A stretch of DNA of 64,000 bases. Origin: JAVMKJ01 sp031732875 (GTDB taxonomy: Bacteria > Pseudomonadota > Gammaproteobacteria > Competibacterales > Competibacteraceae). Every line of letters starts with the position of its first letter. Within the stretch, counting starts at the first letter, position 1. Made by a program: the position numbers and the translations under genes. The stretch is from the NCBI GenBank assembly GCA_031732875.1, contig JAVMKL010000276.1, positions 1-64,000 of the forward strand. Reading direction: 5' to 3'. Below, piece after piece: positions 41,883 through 51,400 of this stretch. The notes beneath the pieces were generated by a model, which did not search any database, was not told where the DNA came from, and saw only the letters and a program-made list of their open reading frames with translations.

Positions 41883-43184
41883 TCACGCCACCGGGATTTC
41901 AAAACCCGAACGCACCCATTCCGCCCGCAGGCCATCCCGGCGACGCAGAAGATCCACATTGCCGCGCGACGTGCGCACTTCGATCAGCCACTCACCCGCC
42001 GGTCCGGTCTGTTCGGCCACCACCGCGCCCATGCCGAACAACCGGGATCGCAACCGGGCCGCCGCCGCCGGCAGACACAACCAGCCATGCACGGCCTCGC
42101 CCCGCAGCCGCTCGGTCAACGCCGCCACCAGCAGGTCGGTTCCCGCGCCGGTCGCGGCCGACAGCCAAACGGCCCGCGCCCGACCTTCGGCGTCCCGATC
42201 CAGTCGTGGGAGCTCGCCGCTCGAGTCGACCTTGTTGAACACCAGCAATCGCGGCACTTCGGCCGCGCCGATTTCCGCCAGTACCGCATCGACCCGCGCG
42301 ACGACCGCGTTCCGGTCGGCATGGCTGGCATCGACCACGTGCAGCAGCAAGCTGGCTTCGCAGGTTTCCCGCAGGGTCGAACGGAAGGCCGCCACCAGTT
42401 CGTGTGGTAGGCGGTTGATGAAGCCCACGGTATCCGCCAGCACGACCGGTTCCGCGCCCGGCAAATCCAACCGCCGCAGGGTCGGATCCAGGGTGGCGAA
42501 CAATTGATCGGCCGCGTGGACGCCAGCTTGCGTCAAGGTATTGAACAAGGTGGATTTACCGGCATTGGTATAACCGACCAGCGACACCGTCGGCAGATCG
42601 GCCTTGCGCCGGGCTCGCCGTCCCTGTTCGCGCTGCCGCTCGACCCGGTCCAGCCGCAGGCGGATCTGCCGGATTCGGTCGGCCAGCAGACGCCGGTCGG
42701 TTTCCAACTGGGTCTCGCCGGGCCCGCGCAGGCCGATACCGCCGCGCTGCCGCTCTAGGTGGGTCCAGCCGCGCACCAGCCGGGTGGACAGGTGGCGCAA
42801 CTGTGCCAGTTCCACCTGCAGCTTGCCCTCGAAGCTCCGCGCCCGCTGGGCGAAGATGTCCAGAATCAACCCCGTACGATCGATGACCCGGCATTGCAGG
42901 AACGTTTCCAGATTGCGTTCCTGACTGGGCGACAGCGCGTGGTCGAACAGGACCAGTTCCGCGCCGCTCAGCCGCACCGCTTCCCGAATCTCTTCAGCCT
43001 TGCCGCTGCCGGCGAACAGTCGCGCGTCCGGCGCTCGACGACGCCCCGTGATCGTCGCCGCGCACTCGGCGCCCGCCGAGACCGCCAGTTGCTCGAATTC
43101 AGCCAAATCGGGGGCATCCTCGGAGCCTTCCAGCACCAGATGCACCAGAACGGCGCGTTCGCCGCCGCGCGGACGTTCGAACAA
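41883..43184 (-). CDS. hflX: Ribosome-associated GTPase HflX
   Basis: GTPase that splits stalled ribosomes under stress, 433 residues. N-terminal nucleotide-binding HflX domain (ERAVLVHL; LFAGSGKAEEIREA; VIDRTGLILDIFA), coiled-coil linker, then G1 GYTNAGKST (about 203), G3 DTVGF and G4 NKVD. The start is taken as TTG at 43184, which gives LFERPRGGERAVLVHL, matching E. coli HflX's N-terminus, with GGGAGG just upstream. The frame remains open further upstream across hfq but that sequence is not conserved. Confidence 0.93.
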   Translation of the reverse strand: MFERPRGGERAVLVHLVLEGSEDAPDLAEFEQLAVSAGAECAATITGRRRAPDARLFAGSGKAEEIREAVRLSGAELVLFDHALSPSQERNLETFLQCRVIDRTGLILDIFAQRARSFEGKLQVELAQLRHLSTRLVRGWTHLERQRGGIGLRGPGETQLETDRRLLADRIRQIRLRLDRVERQREQGRRARRKADLPTVSLVGYTNAGKSTLFNTLTQAGVHAADQLFATLDPTLRRLDLPGAEPVVLADTVGFINRLPHELVAAFRSTLRETCEASLLLHVVDASHADRNAVVARVDAVLAEIGAAEVPRLLVFNKVDSSGELPRLDRDAEGRARAVWLSAATGAGTDLLVAALTERLRGEAVHGWLCLPAAAARLRSRLFGMGAVVAEQTGPAGEWLIEVRTSRGNVDLLRRRDGLRAEWVRSGFEIPVA

Positions 43185-43213
43185 ACCGCCTCCCGTGATT
43201 CCGATCGAACCCG

Positions 43214-43468
43214 TCAGGGTTGATCCCCGCTGGCGCCACCGTCGTCGGTGGCCAGATTCAGGCGCACGTTGCGAACCGGCACGACCGTGGAAATGGCGTG
43301 CTTGTAAATCATCTGGCTGACGCTGTTCTTGAGCAGCACCACGAACTGATCGAAGGACTCGATCTGTCCTTGCAGTTTGATCCCGTTCACCAGATAGACC
43401 GAAACCGGAATCCGTTCCTTGCGCAACGCGTTCAGGAACGGTTCCTGGAGGGAATGACCTTTTGCCAT
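43214..43468 (-). CDS. hfq: RNA chaperone Hfq
   Basis: Sm-like hexameric RNA chaperone, 84 residues. Sm1 (SVYLVNGIKLQGQIESFDQFVVLL) and Sm2 (QMIYKHAISTVVP) are intact, including the YKHA RNA-binding motif and Gln near residue 8 (HSLQEPF). The short C-terminal tail ends DQP. It lies between miaA and hflX, the conserved gammaproteobacterial order. Confidence 0.97.
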   Translation of the reverse strand: MAKGHSLQEPFLNALRKERIPVSVYLVNGIKLQGQIESFDQFVVLLKNSVSQMIYKHAISTVVPVRNVRLNLATDDGGASGDQP

Positions 43469-43712
43469 CGCGACGCTCCCTTGTTGTTATGGGCCGAAGA
43501 CACGAAAAAAGCTCAAAATTCAAAAATACTCAAAAAGTTCGAAACCGCAAAATCGGCATGGCGCGATGCACGATACATGCCTGCATTCTGGGGCTCTCGA
43601 TCGAGCGGTTGGGTCGTCGCGATCCCCTGATACGCTGTTCCCGGCAAATATCGAAGATCGCCTGAAATCCCGCGGGTTCGTCACCAACGGCATCCAAAAA
43701 ACGTTCGCAATA

Positions 43713-44684
43713 TTAACACAACCGATCCGCCATGTTCGGAAAAAACCCGTTTTCACGCACTTTCGCGATCACCTGGTCCAACAGTTGACGGTCGGCGCCG
43801 TCCAGCCGGATGGCCGCGGATTCCGCCCGCAACCAGGTCATTTGCCGTTTGGCGAGCTGGCGGGTGGCCGCGATGCCCCGTTCGACCATCATCGCGTGAT
43901 CCAACCCACCGTCCAGATACGCCCAGACCTGCCGGTAGCCGACCGCCCGCATCGAGGGCTTGTCCGGATCGAGATCGCCGCGCGCCCGCAGCCGTTCAAC
44001 CTCGGCGACAAAGCCCCGTTCCAGCATTGCCCGGAACCGTCGTTCGATGCGTTCGTGCAAGACCCTCCGGTCCGCCGGCGTCACGATCAGCGTGACGATG
44101 CGAAACGGCAATGATTCGTCGCGTTGATGGGCGCAAAGTTCCGTCAACGGTCGGCCGGTCAGTTCGAACACTTCGAGGGCGCGCTGGATGCGCCGCGGAT
44201 CGCGGGGGTGGATACGCGCCGCCGCGGCCGGGTCCAGCCGCGCCAGGCGGGCGTGCAGGGCAGCCCCACCTTTCTCGGCCAATTCCGCCGCCAGCCGGGC
44301 GCGGATCGCCCGATCGGCCGATGGAAGATCCGCCAGTCCCCGTTCCAACGCACGAAAATAGAGCATGGTTCCGCCGACCAGCAGCGGAACGTGGCCCCCG
44401 GCCTGAATGGCGGCGATTTCGCGCCGGGCATCGCTGCGGAACCGGCCGGCGGAATATGCCTCGGCCGGATCGAGGATGTCCACCAGCCGATGCGGCACAC
44501 GGCGCCGGGTGTCCGCATCGGGTTTGGCGGTACCGATGTCCATTTCCCGGTAGACCAGCGCCGAGTCGACGCTGACGATTTCGAACGGCAAGCGTTGCGC
44601 CAATTCGATCGCCAGCGCGGTCTTGCCGGACGCGGTCGGCCCCATCAGAAACAGCACCGGCGGACGGGGGTCGGTGGCGGTCAT
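43713..44684 (-). CDS. miaA: tRNA dimethylallyltransferase
   Basis: Adds the dimethylallyl group to A37 of tRNAs reading U-starting codons. The 323-residue protein has the P-loop GPTASGKTALA (about 15-25), SVDSALVYREMDIGTAKP, and AVGYRQVWAYLDG. ATG at 44684 overlaps the mutL stop (ATGA). The 244-bp gap to hfq downstream is AT-richer and may hold hfq promoters, but no clear box was seen. Confidence 0.96.
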   Translation of the reverse strand: MTATDPRPPVLFLMGPTASGKTALAIELAQRLPFEIVSVDSALVYREMDIGTAKPDADTRRRVPHRLVDILDPAEAYSAGRFRSDARREIAAIQAGGHVPLLVGGTMLYFRALERGLADLPSADRAIRARLAAELAEKGGAALHARLARLDPAAAARIHPRDPRRIQRALEVFELTGRPLTELCAHQRDESLPFRIVTLIVTPADRRVLHERIERRFRAMLERGFVAEVERLRARGDLDPDKPSMRAVGYRQVWAYLDGGLDHAMMVERGIAATRQLAKRQMTWLRAESAAIRLDGADRQLLDQVIAKVRENGFFPNMADRLC

Positions 44685-46486
44685 CGCCCGCGCCGGAACA
44701 GGCGGTTCAGTTCGTCCAGCGTCAGTTGCACCCAGGTCGGCCGGCCGTGATTGCACTGGCCGCCGCGGTCGGTGCGTTCCATGTCGCGCAGCAGGGCGTT
44801 CATTTCCAGGAGGTTGAGCGGCCGGTTGGCCCGCACCGCCCCATGGCAGGCCAGGCTGGACAACAGGGCCATGATGGCCGTTTCCGAACGGTCGCTGATC
44901 TGGTTCGCCGCCAGATCGGCCAGCATGTCGCGCACCAATCCCGCGATGTCGGCCCCGGCCAACAGCGCCGGGATTTGCCTGACCGCAAGAGTATCGGGCC
45001 CCAGCGCCGCCAATTCCAGTCCGACCCCGGCAAACAGTTCGCCGTGCTCCTCGACCAGTTGCCGTTCCTTCGGGGTCACCGCCAGCGTCACCGGCACCAG
45101 CAACGCCTGGATATCGAGGCTGCGCTCGGCGACGGATACCTTCAGACGTTCGTACAGAATGCGTTCGTGGGCGGCGTGCGCGTCCACCACCACCAATCCC
45201 GCCGCGTTTTCCGCCAGCACGTAGCAACCGTGCAATTGTCCGAGCGCGTAACCCAGCGGCGGCTGTTCGGGGTCGGGTTCGGAGACGACGCCAACCGAGA
45301 CTGGTTCCGGCGGCACGGTGGGATGCAATTGTCCATAAACCGCCAGCCGCTCCCGCACGCCCAACGGCAAGTCCCGCTGGCCGGCGGCGGATCGGCCCGC
45401 CGCACCCGATTCGCCGCCGAACCCACCGGTCGGCCACAACCGCTCGCCGGCCCGGATCACCGGCGGTGGCGCCTCGCCCGGCCGGGCACCGGCCAACCCC
45501 TCCTGGACGGTCCGGCGGACGAACTCATGGACGGGCGGGGAATCCCGGAACCGCACCTCGTGCTTGGCGGGATGGGCGTTGACGTCCAACGTGGCGGGAT
45601 CGAGTTCCAGATGGAGCACGACCGCCGGATGGCGGTCCCGATAGAGCACGTCCTGATAGGCCTGCCGCACGGCGTGGGCGATGACCCGGTCGCGTACCGG
45701 CCGCCCGTTGACGAAGAAAAACTGCAGGTCGGGCTGGGCGCGGGAGACCGCCGGCAGGCCAAGCCAGCCCCACAGCCGCAGGTTCCCTTCGCTCCGGTCG
45801 GCGAACAGGCTGGCGGCGACGAATTCCCGGCCGCACAGTTCCGCCACGCGCCGCGACCAGCCTTCCCGACCGGCCACCGGTTCCAGGTCCAGCACCTGCC
45901 GCTGGTTGTGCCACAGGCAAAATCCAACCTCGAACCGGCTCAGGGCCAGCCGGCGGATGCTGTCCTCGATATGGCCGAATTCGGTTCGCTCGCCGCGCAG
46001 AAACTTGCGGCGGGCCGGCACGTTGAAGAACAGATCGCGCGCCTCGACCGTGGTGCCGGCCGGGTGCGGCGCGGGTACGGGCTCGTCGACGGCATCGCCG
46101 CCATCGCCGCCGACTCGCCAGCCGTTATTCTGTCCGGCGATCCTCGAGGTCAGAGTCAGACGCGATACCGAGGCGATGCTGGGCAGCGCCTCGCCGCGGA
46201 AACCCAGGCTGGCGACCCGCTGGAGATCCTCGAAACTGGCGATCTTGCTGGTGGCGTGGCGGGCGAGCGCCAGAGCCAGATCGTCGGGATCGATGCCGGA
46301 ACCGTTATCGCGGACCCGGATGAGCCGAACTCCGCCCTGTTCCACCTCGACGCTGATGCGGGTCGCCCCGGCGTCCAGGCTGTTTTCCAGCAGTTCCTTG
46401 ACCACCGAGGCCGGCCGCTCCACCACTTCGCCGGCGGCGATCTGGCTGACCAGTTGCGGTGGCAATTGCCGGATGCGAGCGCTCAT
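44681..46486 (-). CDS. mutL: DNA mismatch repair protein MutL
   Basis: GHKL ATPase of mismatch repair, 601 residues. ATPase motifs: ENSLDAGATRI, DNGSGID, and GFRGEALPSIASV. The C-terminal region contains DAHAAHERILYE near residue 435, matching the DQHA(X)2E(X)4E endonuclease motif with Ala at the second position; this suggests a latent nickase of the Pseudomonas type, not the E. coli type. Proline-rich linker between domains is normal. Confidence 0.95.
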   Translation of the reverse strand: MSARIRQLPPQLVSQIAAGEVVERPASVVKELLENSLDAGATRISVEVEQGGVRLIRVRDNGSGIDPDDLALALARHATSKIASFEDLQRVASLGFRGEALPSIASVSRLTLTSRIAGQNNGWRVGGDGGDAVDEPVPAPHPAGTTVEARDLFFNVPARRKFLRGERTEFGHIEDSIRRLALSRFEVGFCLWHNQRQVLDLEPVAGREGWSRRVAELCGREFVAASLFADRSEGNLRLWGWLGLPAVSRAQPDLQFFFVNGRPVRDRVIAHAVRQAYQDVLYRDRHPAVVLHLELDPATLDVNAHPAKHEVRFRDSPPVHEFVRRTVQEGLAGARPGEAPPPVIRAGERLWPTGGFGGESGAAGRSAAGQRDLPLGVRERLAVYGQLHPTVPPEPVSVGVVSEPDPEQPPLGYALGQLHGCYVLAENAAGLVVVDAHAAHERILYERLKVSVAERSLDIQALLVPVTLAVTPKERQLVEEHGELFAGVGLELAALGPDTLAVRQIPALLAGADIAGLVRDMLADLAANQISDRSETAIMALLSSLACHGAVRANRPLNLLEMNALLRDMERTDRGGQCNHGRPTWVQLTLDELNRLFRRGR

Positions 46487-46566
46487 GGGGGACGATGCGG
46501 GTGCGGGGTAATCCGGCCCGGACCGTGGCGAACGACGGTCCGGGCCGCGCTCCGGGATTGCCTGGA

Positions 46567-47748
46567 TTACTTGATGGTCTGCTGCAACACTTCCAGCACC
46601 TGCCGGGCGCCGGCCGAATCGTCGGGCTGGTCGTTGGCGTTGCGCACCACCACCGTCGTTTGCTGGGCCTGACCGGCCAACCGCACCCGATAGCGGGTTC
46701 CCGGCGGCGGCGCCTCCGGCTTGCTCCGCCAGAACGCCAGTTTGGAGAACCAGCCCTCGTCGCCGGGCTTGCGGTTTTCCTTCTCGGGATCGTGATACTC
46801 GACCACGTACAGGCCCTGGCCGCGGTTCTGCTCTTCCACCGCGTAATTGCTGCCGTCCAGCGCCAGACCCACCAGGCGCCAGGCGCGGGAATAGTCTTCG
46901 CCGATGACCAACCGGCTCTCGCCGCCCTCCTGAACCAGGCGAACGCGCGGCCCCGCCGCCGTGCCGGCCTTGGCCTGCTGGGCCTCGGCGCGTTTCTCCG
47001 AGGCGCCCAGATAGACCGTCAGCCGGTTGAGCATCTCGGCTTCCAGTTCCGGATTCGAGGGGCGGCGCTGCCAGATGTAAGCATTGCTGGAGCTGGCGGT
47101 CGTGCCGCCCACCGCGACTTCCTCGACGCCGTAGTGGGTCACGAAGACTTCGGTGCCGGCACCGTCGGCACTCCGCTCCAGCCGGGTCCGGAACTTATCC
47201 CGGGTCGGGGCCGAATACAGGATATCCAGATATTTCTTCAGCAGGCCGCGCAGGGCATCCTCGGGAATGTCGGCACGGTTTTCCACCCAGTCGGTTTCCA
47301 TGATGCCGATGGTGGGATCGTCGCGCTTCAGGGCGAAACCGGTGCTGATCCAGAACTCCCGGACCTTGGGCCAGACCTGATCGGCCGGCGCGGCAATCGT
47401 CAACCAGCGCTGGTTGCCATCCTGCTGCAGGGTGATGCCCGGCTGCGGCGGCAACACCGCCTCGGCTTTCCTGGCCTGGGGTTGCGGTCCGCCGCGCTCC
47501 TTGGCATAGGCCGACAGACTGGCCGAGCCGCTTGGATTGATCTCCGGAACCACCAGAGTATCGTCGATGGTCGACGAGGTCAGATCCGGCGGGATCTCCA
47601 GCGGCTGTGACAGCGTGCTCTGTCGGTAGTCCGGCCGGCGGTCCGGCAACAGGGTATCGAAGCTTTTGGAACAGCCCGACAGGGCCACCAGCACGGCGAC
47701 GGACAGGGATACCGCGCGCAAGGGGGAAAACGAAAACCGAACGACCAT
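46567..47748 (-). CDS. bamC: Outer-membrane assembly lipoprotein BamC
   Basis: Lipoprotein component of the BAM beta-barrel assembly complex, 393 residues. The signal peptide ends in the lipobox LSGC with lipidated Cys26; then a BamC-type segment (RRPDYRQSTLSQPLEIPPDLT) that binds BamD, and two helix-grip domains. Its start lies 4 bp downstream of the dapA stop, the usual dapA-bamC pair. Confidence 0.92.
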   Translation of the reverse strand: MVVRFSFSPLRAVSLSVAVLVALSGCSKSFDTLLPDRRPDYRQSTLSQPLEIPPDLTSSTIDDTLVVPEINPSGSASLSAYAKERGGPQPQARKAEAVLPPQPGITLQQDGNQRWLTIAAPADQVWPKVREFWISTGFALKRDDPTIGIMETDWVENRADIPEDALRGLLKKYLDILYSAPTRDKFRTRLERSADGAGTEVFVTHYGVEEVAVGGTTASSSNAYIWQRRPSNPELEAEMLNRLTVYLGASEKRAEAQQAKAGTAAGPRVRLVQEGGESRLVIGEDYSRAWRLVGLALDGSNYAVEEQNRGQGLYVVEYHDPEKENRKPGDEGWFSKLAFWRSKPEAPPPGTRYRVRLAGQAQQTTVVVRNANDQPDDSAGARQVLEVLQQTIK

Positions 47749-47752
47749 GGCG

Positions 47753-48628
47753 TTATCCCATTACTCCGGCCTGTTGCATCGCCGCCCGCACCGCCGGCTG
47801 GAATGGTTCCGACAGGGGCGTCAGCGGCAACCGGATGCCCGGCGGGATCAGACCTAACTGACCGACCGCCCATTTCACCGGGATCGGGTTGGATTCGAGG
47901 AACAGCGCTTGGTGCAACCCGGCCAGCCGGCCGTCGATCGCCTCGGTCCGGGCGCGGTCGCCTTCGAGGGCGGCGGCGGCCATATCGTGCATGGCGCGCG
48001 GCGCGACGTTGGCGGTCACCGAGATCACGCCGCGGGCGCCGCCGAGGATCGCCTCGGCGGCGATGCCGTCGTCGCCGCTGTAGACGTCCAGGCGGTCGCC
48101 GCAGCGGCGCGTCAATTCCAGAACGCGTTCGAGAGTGCTGGCTTCCTTGATGCCGATGATATTGGGGATGTCGGCCAGCCGCTCGACAGTCTCCGGCTTG
48201 AGATCGCAAGCGGTGCGCCCGGGCACGTTGTAGAGAATCTGCGGGATCGCCACGCCGTCGGCGATCAGCTTGTAATGACGATACAACCCTTCCTGGGTCG
48301 GCTTGTTGTAATAGGGGGTGACCAGCAGGCAGGCGTCGGCGCCGGCCTCCATCGCCCGCCGGGTCAGATGCAGCGCCTCCGTGGTGGAGTTGGCGCCGGT
48401 GCCGGCGATGACCGGAATTCGGTTGCCAACCAGTTCCACCACCTTGCGAACCACCGTGATGTGTTCCTCGAAATCCAGCGTCGCCGACTCGCCGGTGGTA
48501 CCGACGGCGATGATGGCGTCGGTGCCGTTTTCGATGTGAAACTCCACCAGTCGCGCCAGCGCCTCGAAATCCAGCGCGCCATCCGCCCGCATCGGCGTGA
48601 CGAGGGCCACCATGCTGCCACGAAACAT
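47753..48628 (-). CDS. dapA: 4-hydroxy-tetrahydrodipicolinate synthase
   Basis: First committed step of diaminopimelate and lysine synthesis. The 291-residue TIM barrel has GTTGES (43-48), the catalytic Tyr133 in LYNVPGRT and the Schiff-base Lys161 in IIGIKEAS, at the same positions as E. coli DapA. ATG at 48628 is the family start (MFRGSMVALVTPM). Confidence 0.97.
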   Translation of the reverse strand: MFRGSMVALVTPMRADGALDFEALARLVEFHIENGTDAIIAVGTTGESATLDFEEHITVVRKVVELVGNRIPVIAGTGANSTTEALHLTRRAMEAGADACLLVTPYYNKPTQEGLYRHYKLIADGVAIPQILYNVPGRTACDLKPETVERLADIPNIIGIKEASTLERVLELTRRCGDRLDVYSGDDGIAAEAILGGARGVISVTANVAPRAMHDMAAAALEGDRARTEAIDGRLAGLHQALFLESNPIPVKWAVGQLGLIPPGIRLPLTPLSEPFQPAVRAAMQQAGVMG

Positions 48629-48790
48629 GATCTTGTGCTCTCCGATTACCCGCAATCGTCGCATGGTACGGATACCGGACGGGCTTGACAAGCGCCCGCA
48701 GGGACGGCGGGGGGCGGTTTTCTCCCCCGCCGGATGCTTGTACACTGCGATTTCATATATCCCGTATCATTTGCCGTAGGAAGCCCGTCC

Positions 48791-49321
48791 GTGAAAAACT
48801 ACCTGGTCATTTCCGCCCTGGGCGAAGACCGTCCCGGTCTGGTCAACGAACTGTCCCGCGTGATCCTCGACTGCGATTGCAGCATCGCGGACAGCCGCAT
48901 GACGGTGCTGGGCGGCGAGTTCGCCATCCTCCTGATGGTGCAGGGCAACTGGAACACCCTGACCAAACTGGAAATGCAGCTCAAGCGGCTGGAGCAGGCA
49001 CTGGGCATGACTATCATCGCCAAGCGTACCGAAAGCCGCGCGCCGGCCGGCGACGTGCTACCCTACGCGGTGGAGGTGGTGGCGGTCAACCAGCCGGGCA
49101 TCGTCCATCATCTGGCCAGCTTCTTCGCCAGCCGGTCGATCAACATCGAGGACATGGTGACGCGCAGCTACAGCGCCCCGCACACCGGCACGCCGATGTT
49201 CTCGGTCAACCTGGCCATCGGCATTCCGGCCGGCATGCACATCGCCATGCTGCGCGAGGAGTTCCTGGATTTCTGCGACGAACTGAATCTGGATGCGGTT
49301 CTGGAACCGATCAAGGGATAA
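48791..49321 (+). CDS. GcvR-like ACT-domain regulator
   Basis: A 176-residue protein with two ACT domains (LVISALGEDRPGLVNELSR and YAVEVVAVNQPGIVHHLASF). E. coli GcvR is the glycine-sensing antagonist of GcvA for the glycine cleavage operon. Position divergent from dapA and upstream of bcp is the typical gammaproteobacterial arrangement. Start is taken as GTG 48791, with AGGA upstream; an in-frame ATG 57 bp earlier is possible. Confidence 0.88.
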   Translation: MKNYLVISALGEDRPGLVNELSRVILDCDCSIADSRMTVLGGEFAILLMVQGNWNTLTKLEMQLKRLEQALGMTIIAKRTESRAPAGDVLPYAVEVVAVNQPGIVHHLASFFASRSINIEDMVTRSYSAPHTGTPMFSVNLAIGIPAGMHIAMLREEFLDFCDELNLDAVLEPIKG

Positions 49322-49327
49322 GCCGAC

Positions 49328-49795
49328 ATGAGCGTGAGCGTGGGACAAGCCGTTCCCGATTTCAGCGCCGCCGCCACCGGCGATCGGACCGTATGCCTGC
49401 CGGAACTGCGCGGCCGCCCGGTGGTGCTGTATTTCTATCCCAAGGACAACACACCCGGCTGCACCGCCGAAGGCCAGCAGTTCCGGGACCTGCACGAACG
49501 CTTCGCCGCGCTGAACGTCGCGGTCTTTGGGGTTTCGCGCGACAGCTTGCGCAGTCACGAAAACTTCCGCGCCAAATATGGTCTTCCGTTCCCTCTGCTC
49601 GCCGATGTCGATGAAACCTTGTGCCGGCTGTTCGAGGTCATCAAGCTGAAGAGGAATTATGGCAAGGAGGCGCTGGGGGTGGAACGCAGTACGTTCCTGA
49701 TCGATGCGAATGGCGTATTGCGCCGGGAATGGCGCAAGGTCAAGGTCGACGGACACGCCGCCGCGGTGCTGGCGGCGGTCGAAGCCCTGGGTTGA
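49328..49795 (+). CDS. bcp: Thioredoxin-dependent peroxiredoxin (Bcp/PrxQ family)
   Basis: Reduces hydroperoxides, 155 residues. The peroxidatic Cys45 is in TPGCTAEGQQF. The E. coli Bcp resolving Cys at position 50 is replaced by Gln; Cys99 in ETLCRLFEV is a possible alternative resolving residue. FGVSRDSLRSHENF and ERSTFLIDANG are normal. It starts 6 bp after the gcvR-like stop. Confidence 0.94.
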   Translation: MSVSVGQAVPDFSAAATGDRTVCLPELRGRPVVLYFYPKDNTPGCTAEGQQFRDLHERFAALNVAVFGVSRDSLRSHENFRAKYGLPFPLLADVDETLCRLFEVIKLKRNYGKEALGVERSTFLIDANGVLRREWRKVKVDGHAAAVLAAVEALG

Positions 49796-49948
49796 CGTTC
49801 CACACTCCATCTCCCGATCACCCGCCCCCGCAATGGCGGACCTGCGGCCTTCTCGAACCATTCCCCGCCACCGTCGCACCCTTCGTGCCCATTCCTGGTG
49901 GAAGTCCTCTCGCGCGACTGTTCCGATCCCTCCGCCCGCCCCAATCCC

Positions 49949-51397
49949 ATGATGCCCGACTCCGCTTCGATGTCCGAATCCGCTCTCCCGCCCTCCTCGC
50001 AGGGCTTGTCCGACCGTCGGCTGTTCGTGCTCGACACCAACGTGTTGATGCACGATCCGACCGCCCTGTTCCGCTTTCAGGAACACGACATTCACCTGCC
50101 GATGATGGTGCTGGAAGAGCTGGACCGCGCCAAGAAGGGCGTCTCCGAAGTCGCCCGCAACGTCCGCCAGGTCAGCCGCTTTCTGGACGACCTCATCGCC
50201 AACGCCAGCAAGGAAGAAATCGACCGGGGCCTGCCCCTGCCCGGCCCGACCGATTCCCACGGCAATCCGGTGATCCGCGGCCGGCTGTTTTTCCAGACCC
50301 GCCCCACCCGGCTGAGTCCGCCCGCCACGCTGCCCGGGAATACTCCGGACAACGACATTCTCGGCATGGCCATGACCCTGCAGCAGGACCATCCCCGCTG
50401 TCAGGTCACCCTGGTCTCCAAGGACATCAACCTGCGGATCAAGGCCGCCATCCTCGGCATTCACGCCGAGGACTACTTCAACGATCAGGCCCTTGAGGAC
50501 GTCAATCTCCTCTACGGCGGAACCCGTGACTTGCCGGCGGACTTCTGGGATACCCACGGCAAGGAACTGGATTCCTGGCAGGAGAGCGGCCGGACTTTCT
50601 ACCGGATCCACGGACCGGACGTGGCCAACTGGTATCCGAACCAGGGTCTGTTCCAGACCGGCGACAGCGGACTATTTATCGTCCGCCAACTGCGCGGCGC
50701 GGAGGCGGTCATCGAAATCCTCAGGGACCATGCCACGCCCAACCATGCCGTTTGGGGCATCACCGCCCGCAACCGCGAACAGAATTTTGCTCTCAACCTG
50801 CTGCTGGATCCCGAAATCGATTTTGTGTCCCTGCTGGGCGCCGCCGGCACCGGCAAAACGCTGCTGGCTCTGGCCGCCGGACTGGAACAGACGCTGGATA
50901 TCAAGCGCTACCGGGAAATCATCATGACCCGCGTAACCGTGCCGGTCGGCGAGGACATCGGCTTTCTGCCCGGCACCGAGGAGGAAAAAATGACGCCCTG
51001 GATGGGGGCGCTGATGGATAACCTGGAGGTCCTCGCCCCGCGCGAAGGCGGCGAATGGGGCCGCGCCGCCACCACCGATCTGCTGAGCAGCCGGATCAAG
51101 ATCCGCTCTCTCAACTTCATGCGCGGCCGCACCTTCCAGAGCAAGTATCTGATCATCGACGAGGCGCAGAATCTGACCTCCAAGCAGATGAAAACCCTGA
51201 TCACCCGCGCCGGTCCCGGCACCAAGGTGATCTGTCTGGGCAACATCGCCCAGATCGACACGCCCTATCTGTCCGAGACCACTTCCGGCCTCACCTACGT
51301 GGTGGACCGCTTCAAGGACTGGCCGCACGGCGGACACGTCACCCTGCGACGCGGCGAACGGTCGCGGCTGGCCGAGTTTGCCTCCGACCGGCTCTAG
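49949..51397 (+). CDS. PhoH-family ATPase with N-terminal PIN domain (YlaK/PhoH2-like)
   Basis: A protein of about 482 residues. N-terminal PIN ribonuclease-type domain with acidic residues in VLDTNVLMHDP and DNDILGMA, then a PhoH P-loop domain with LLGAAGTGKTLLALA (about 295) and the Walker B YLIIDEAQNLT. PIN-PhoH fusions are regarded as RNA helicase-ribonuclease proteins, as shown for mycobacterial PhoH2; activity here is inferred. Start is uncertain among closely spaced ATGs (49949, 49952, 49970). Confidence 0.9.
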   Translation: MMPDSASMSESALPPSSQGLSDRRLFVLDTNVLMHDPTALFRFQEHDIHLPMMVLEELDRAKKGVSEVARNVRQVSRFLDDLIANASKEEIDRGLPLPGPTDSHGNPVIRGRLFFQTRPTRLSPPATLPGNTPDNDILGMAMTLQQDHPRCQVTLVSKDINLRIKAAILGIHAEDYFNDQALEDVNLLYGGTRDLPADFWDTHGKELDSWQESGRTFYRIHGPDVANWYPNQGLFQTGDSGLFIVRQLRGAEAVIEILRDHATPNHAVWGITARNREQNFALNLLLDPEIDFVSLLGAAGTGKTLLALAAGLEQTLDIKRYREIIMTRVTVPVGEDIGFLPGTEEEKMTPWMGALMDNLEVLAPREGGEWGRAATTDLLSSRIKIRSLNFMRGRTFQSKYLIIDEAQNLTSKQMKTLITRAGPGTKVICLGNIAQIDTPYLSETTSGLTYVVDRFKDWPHGGHVTLRRGERSRLAEFASDRL

Positions 51398-51400
51398 CCG

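Noticed and set aside
43185..43523. N-terminal extension of HflX across hfq
   Set aside because: The frame is open but runs antiphase through hfq, is Arg-rich and non-conserved; the family N-terminus fits the TTG at 43184.
44685..45437. N-terminal extension of MiaA into mutL
   Set aside because: Low-complexity Gly/Arg/Ala sequence antiphase to mutL; the P-loop and start at 44684 with ATGA overlap are typical.
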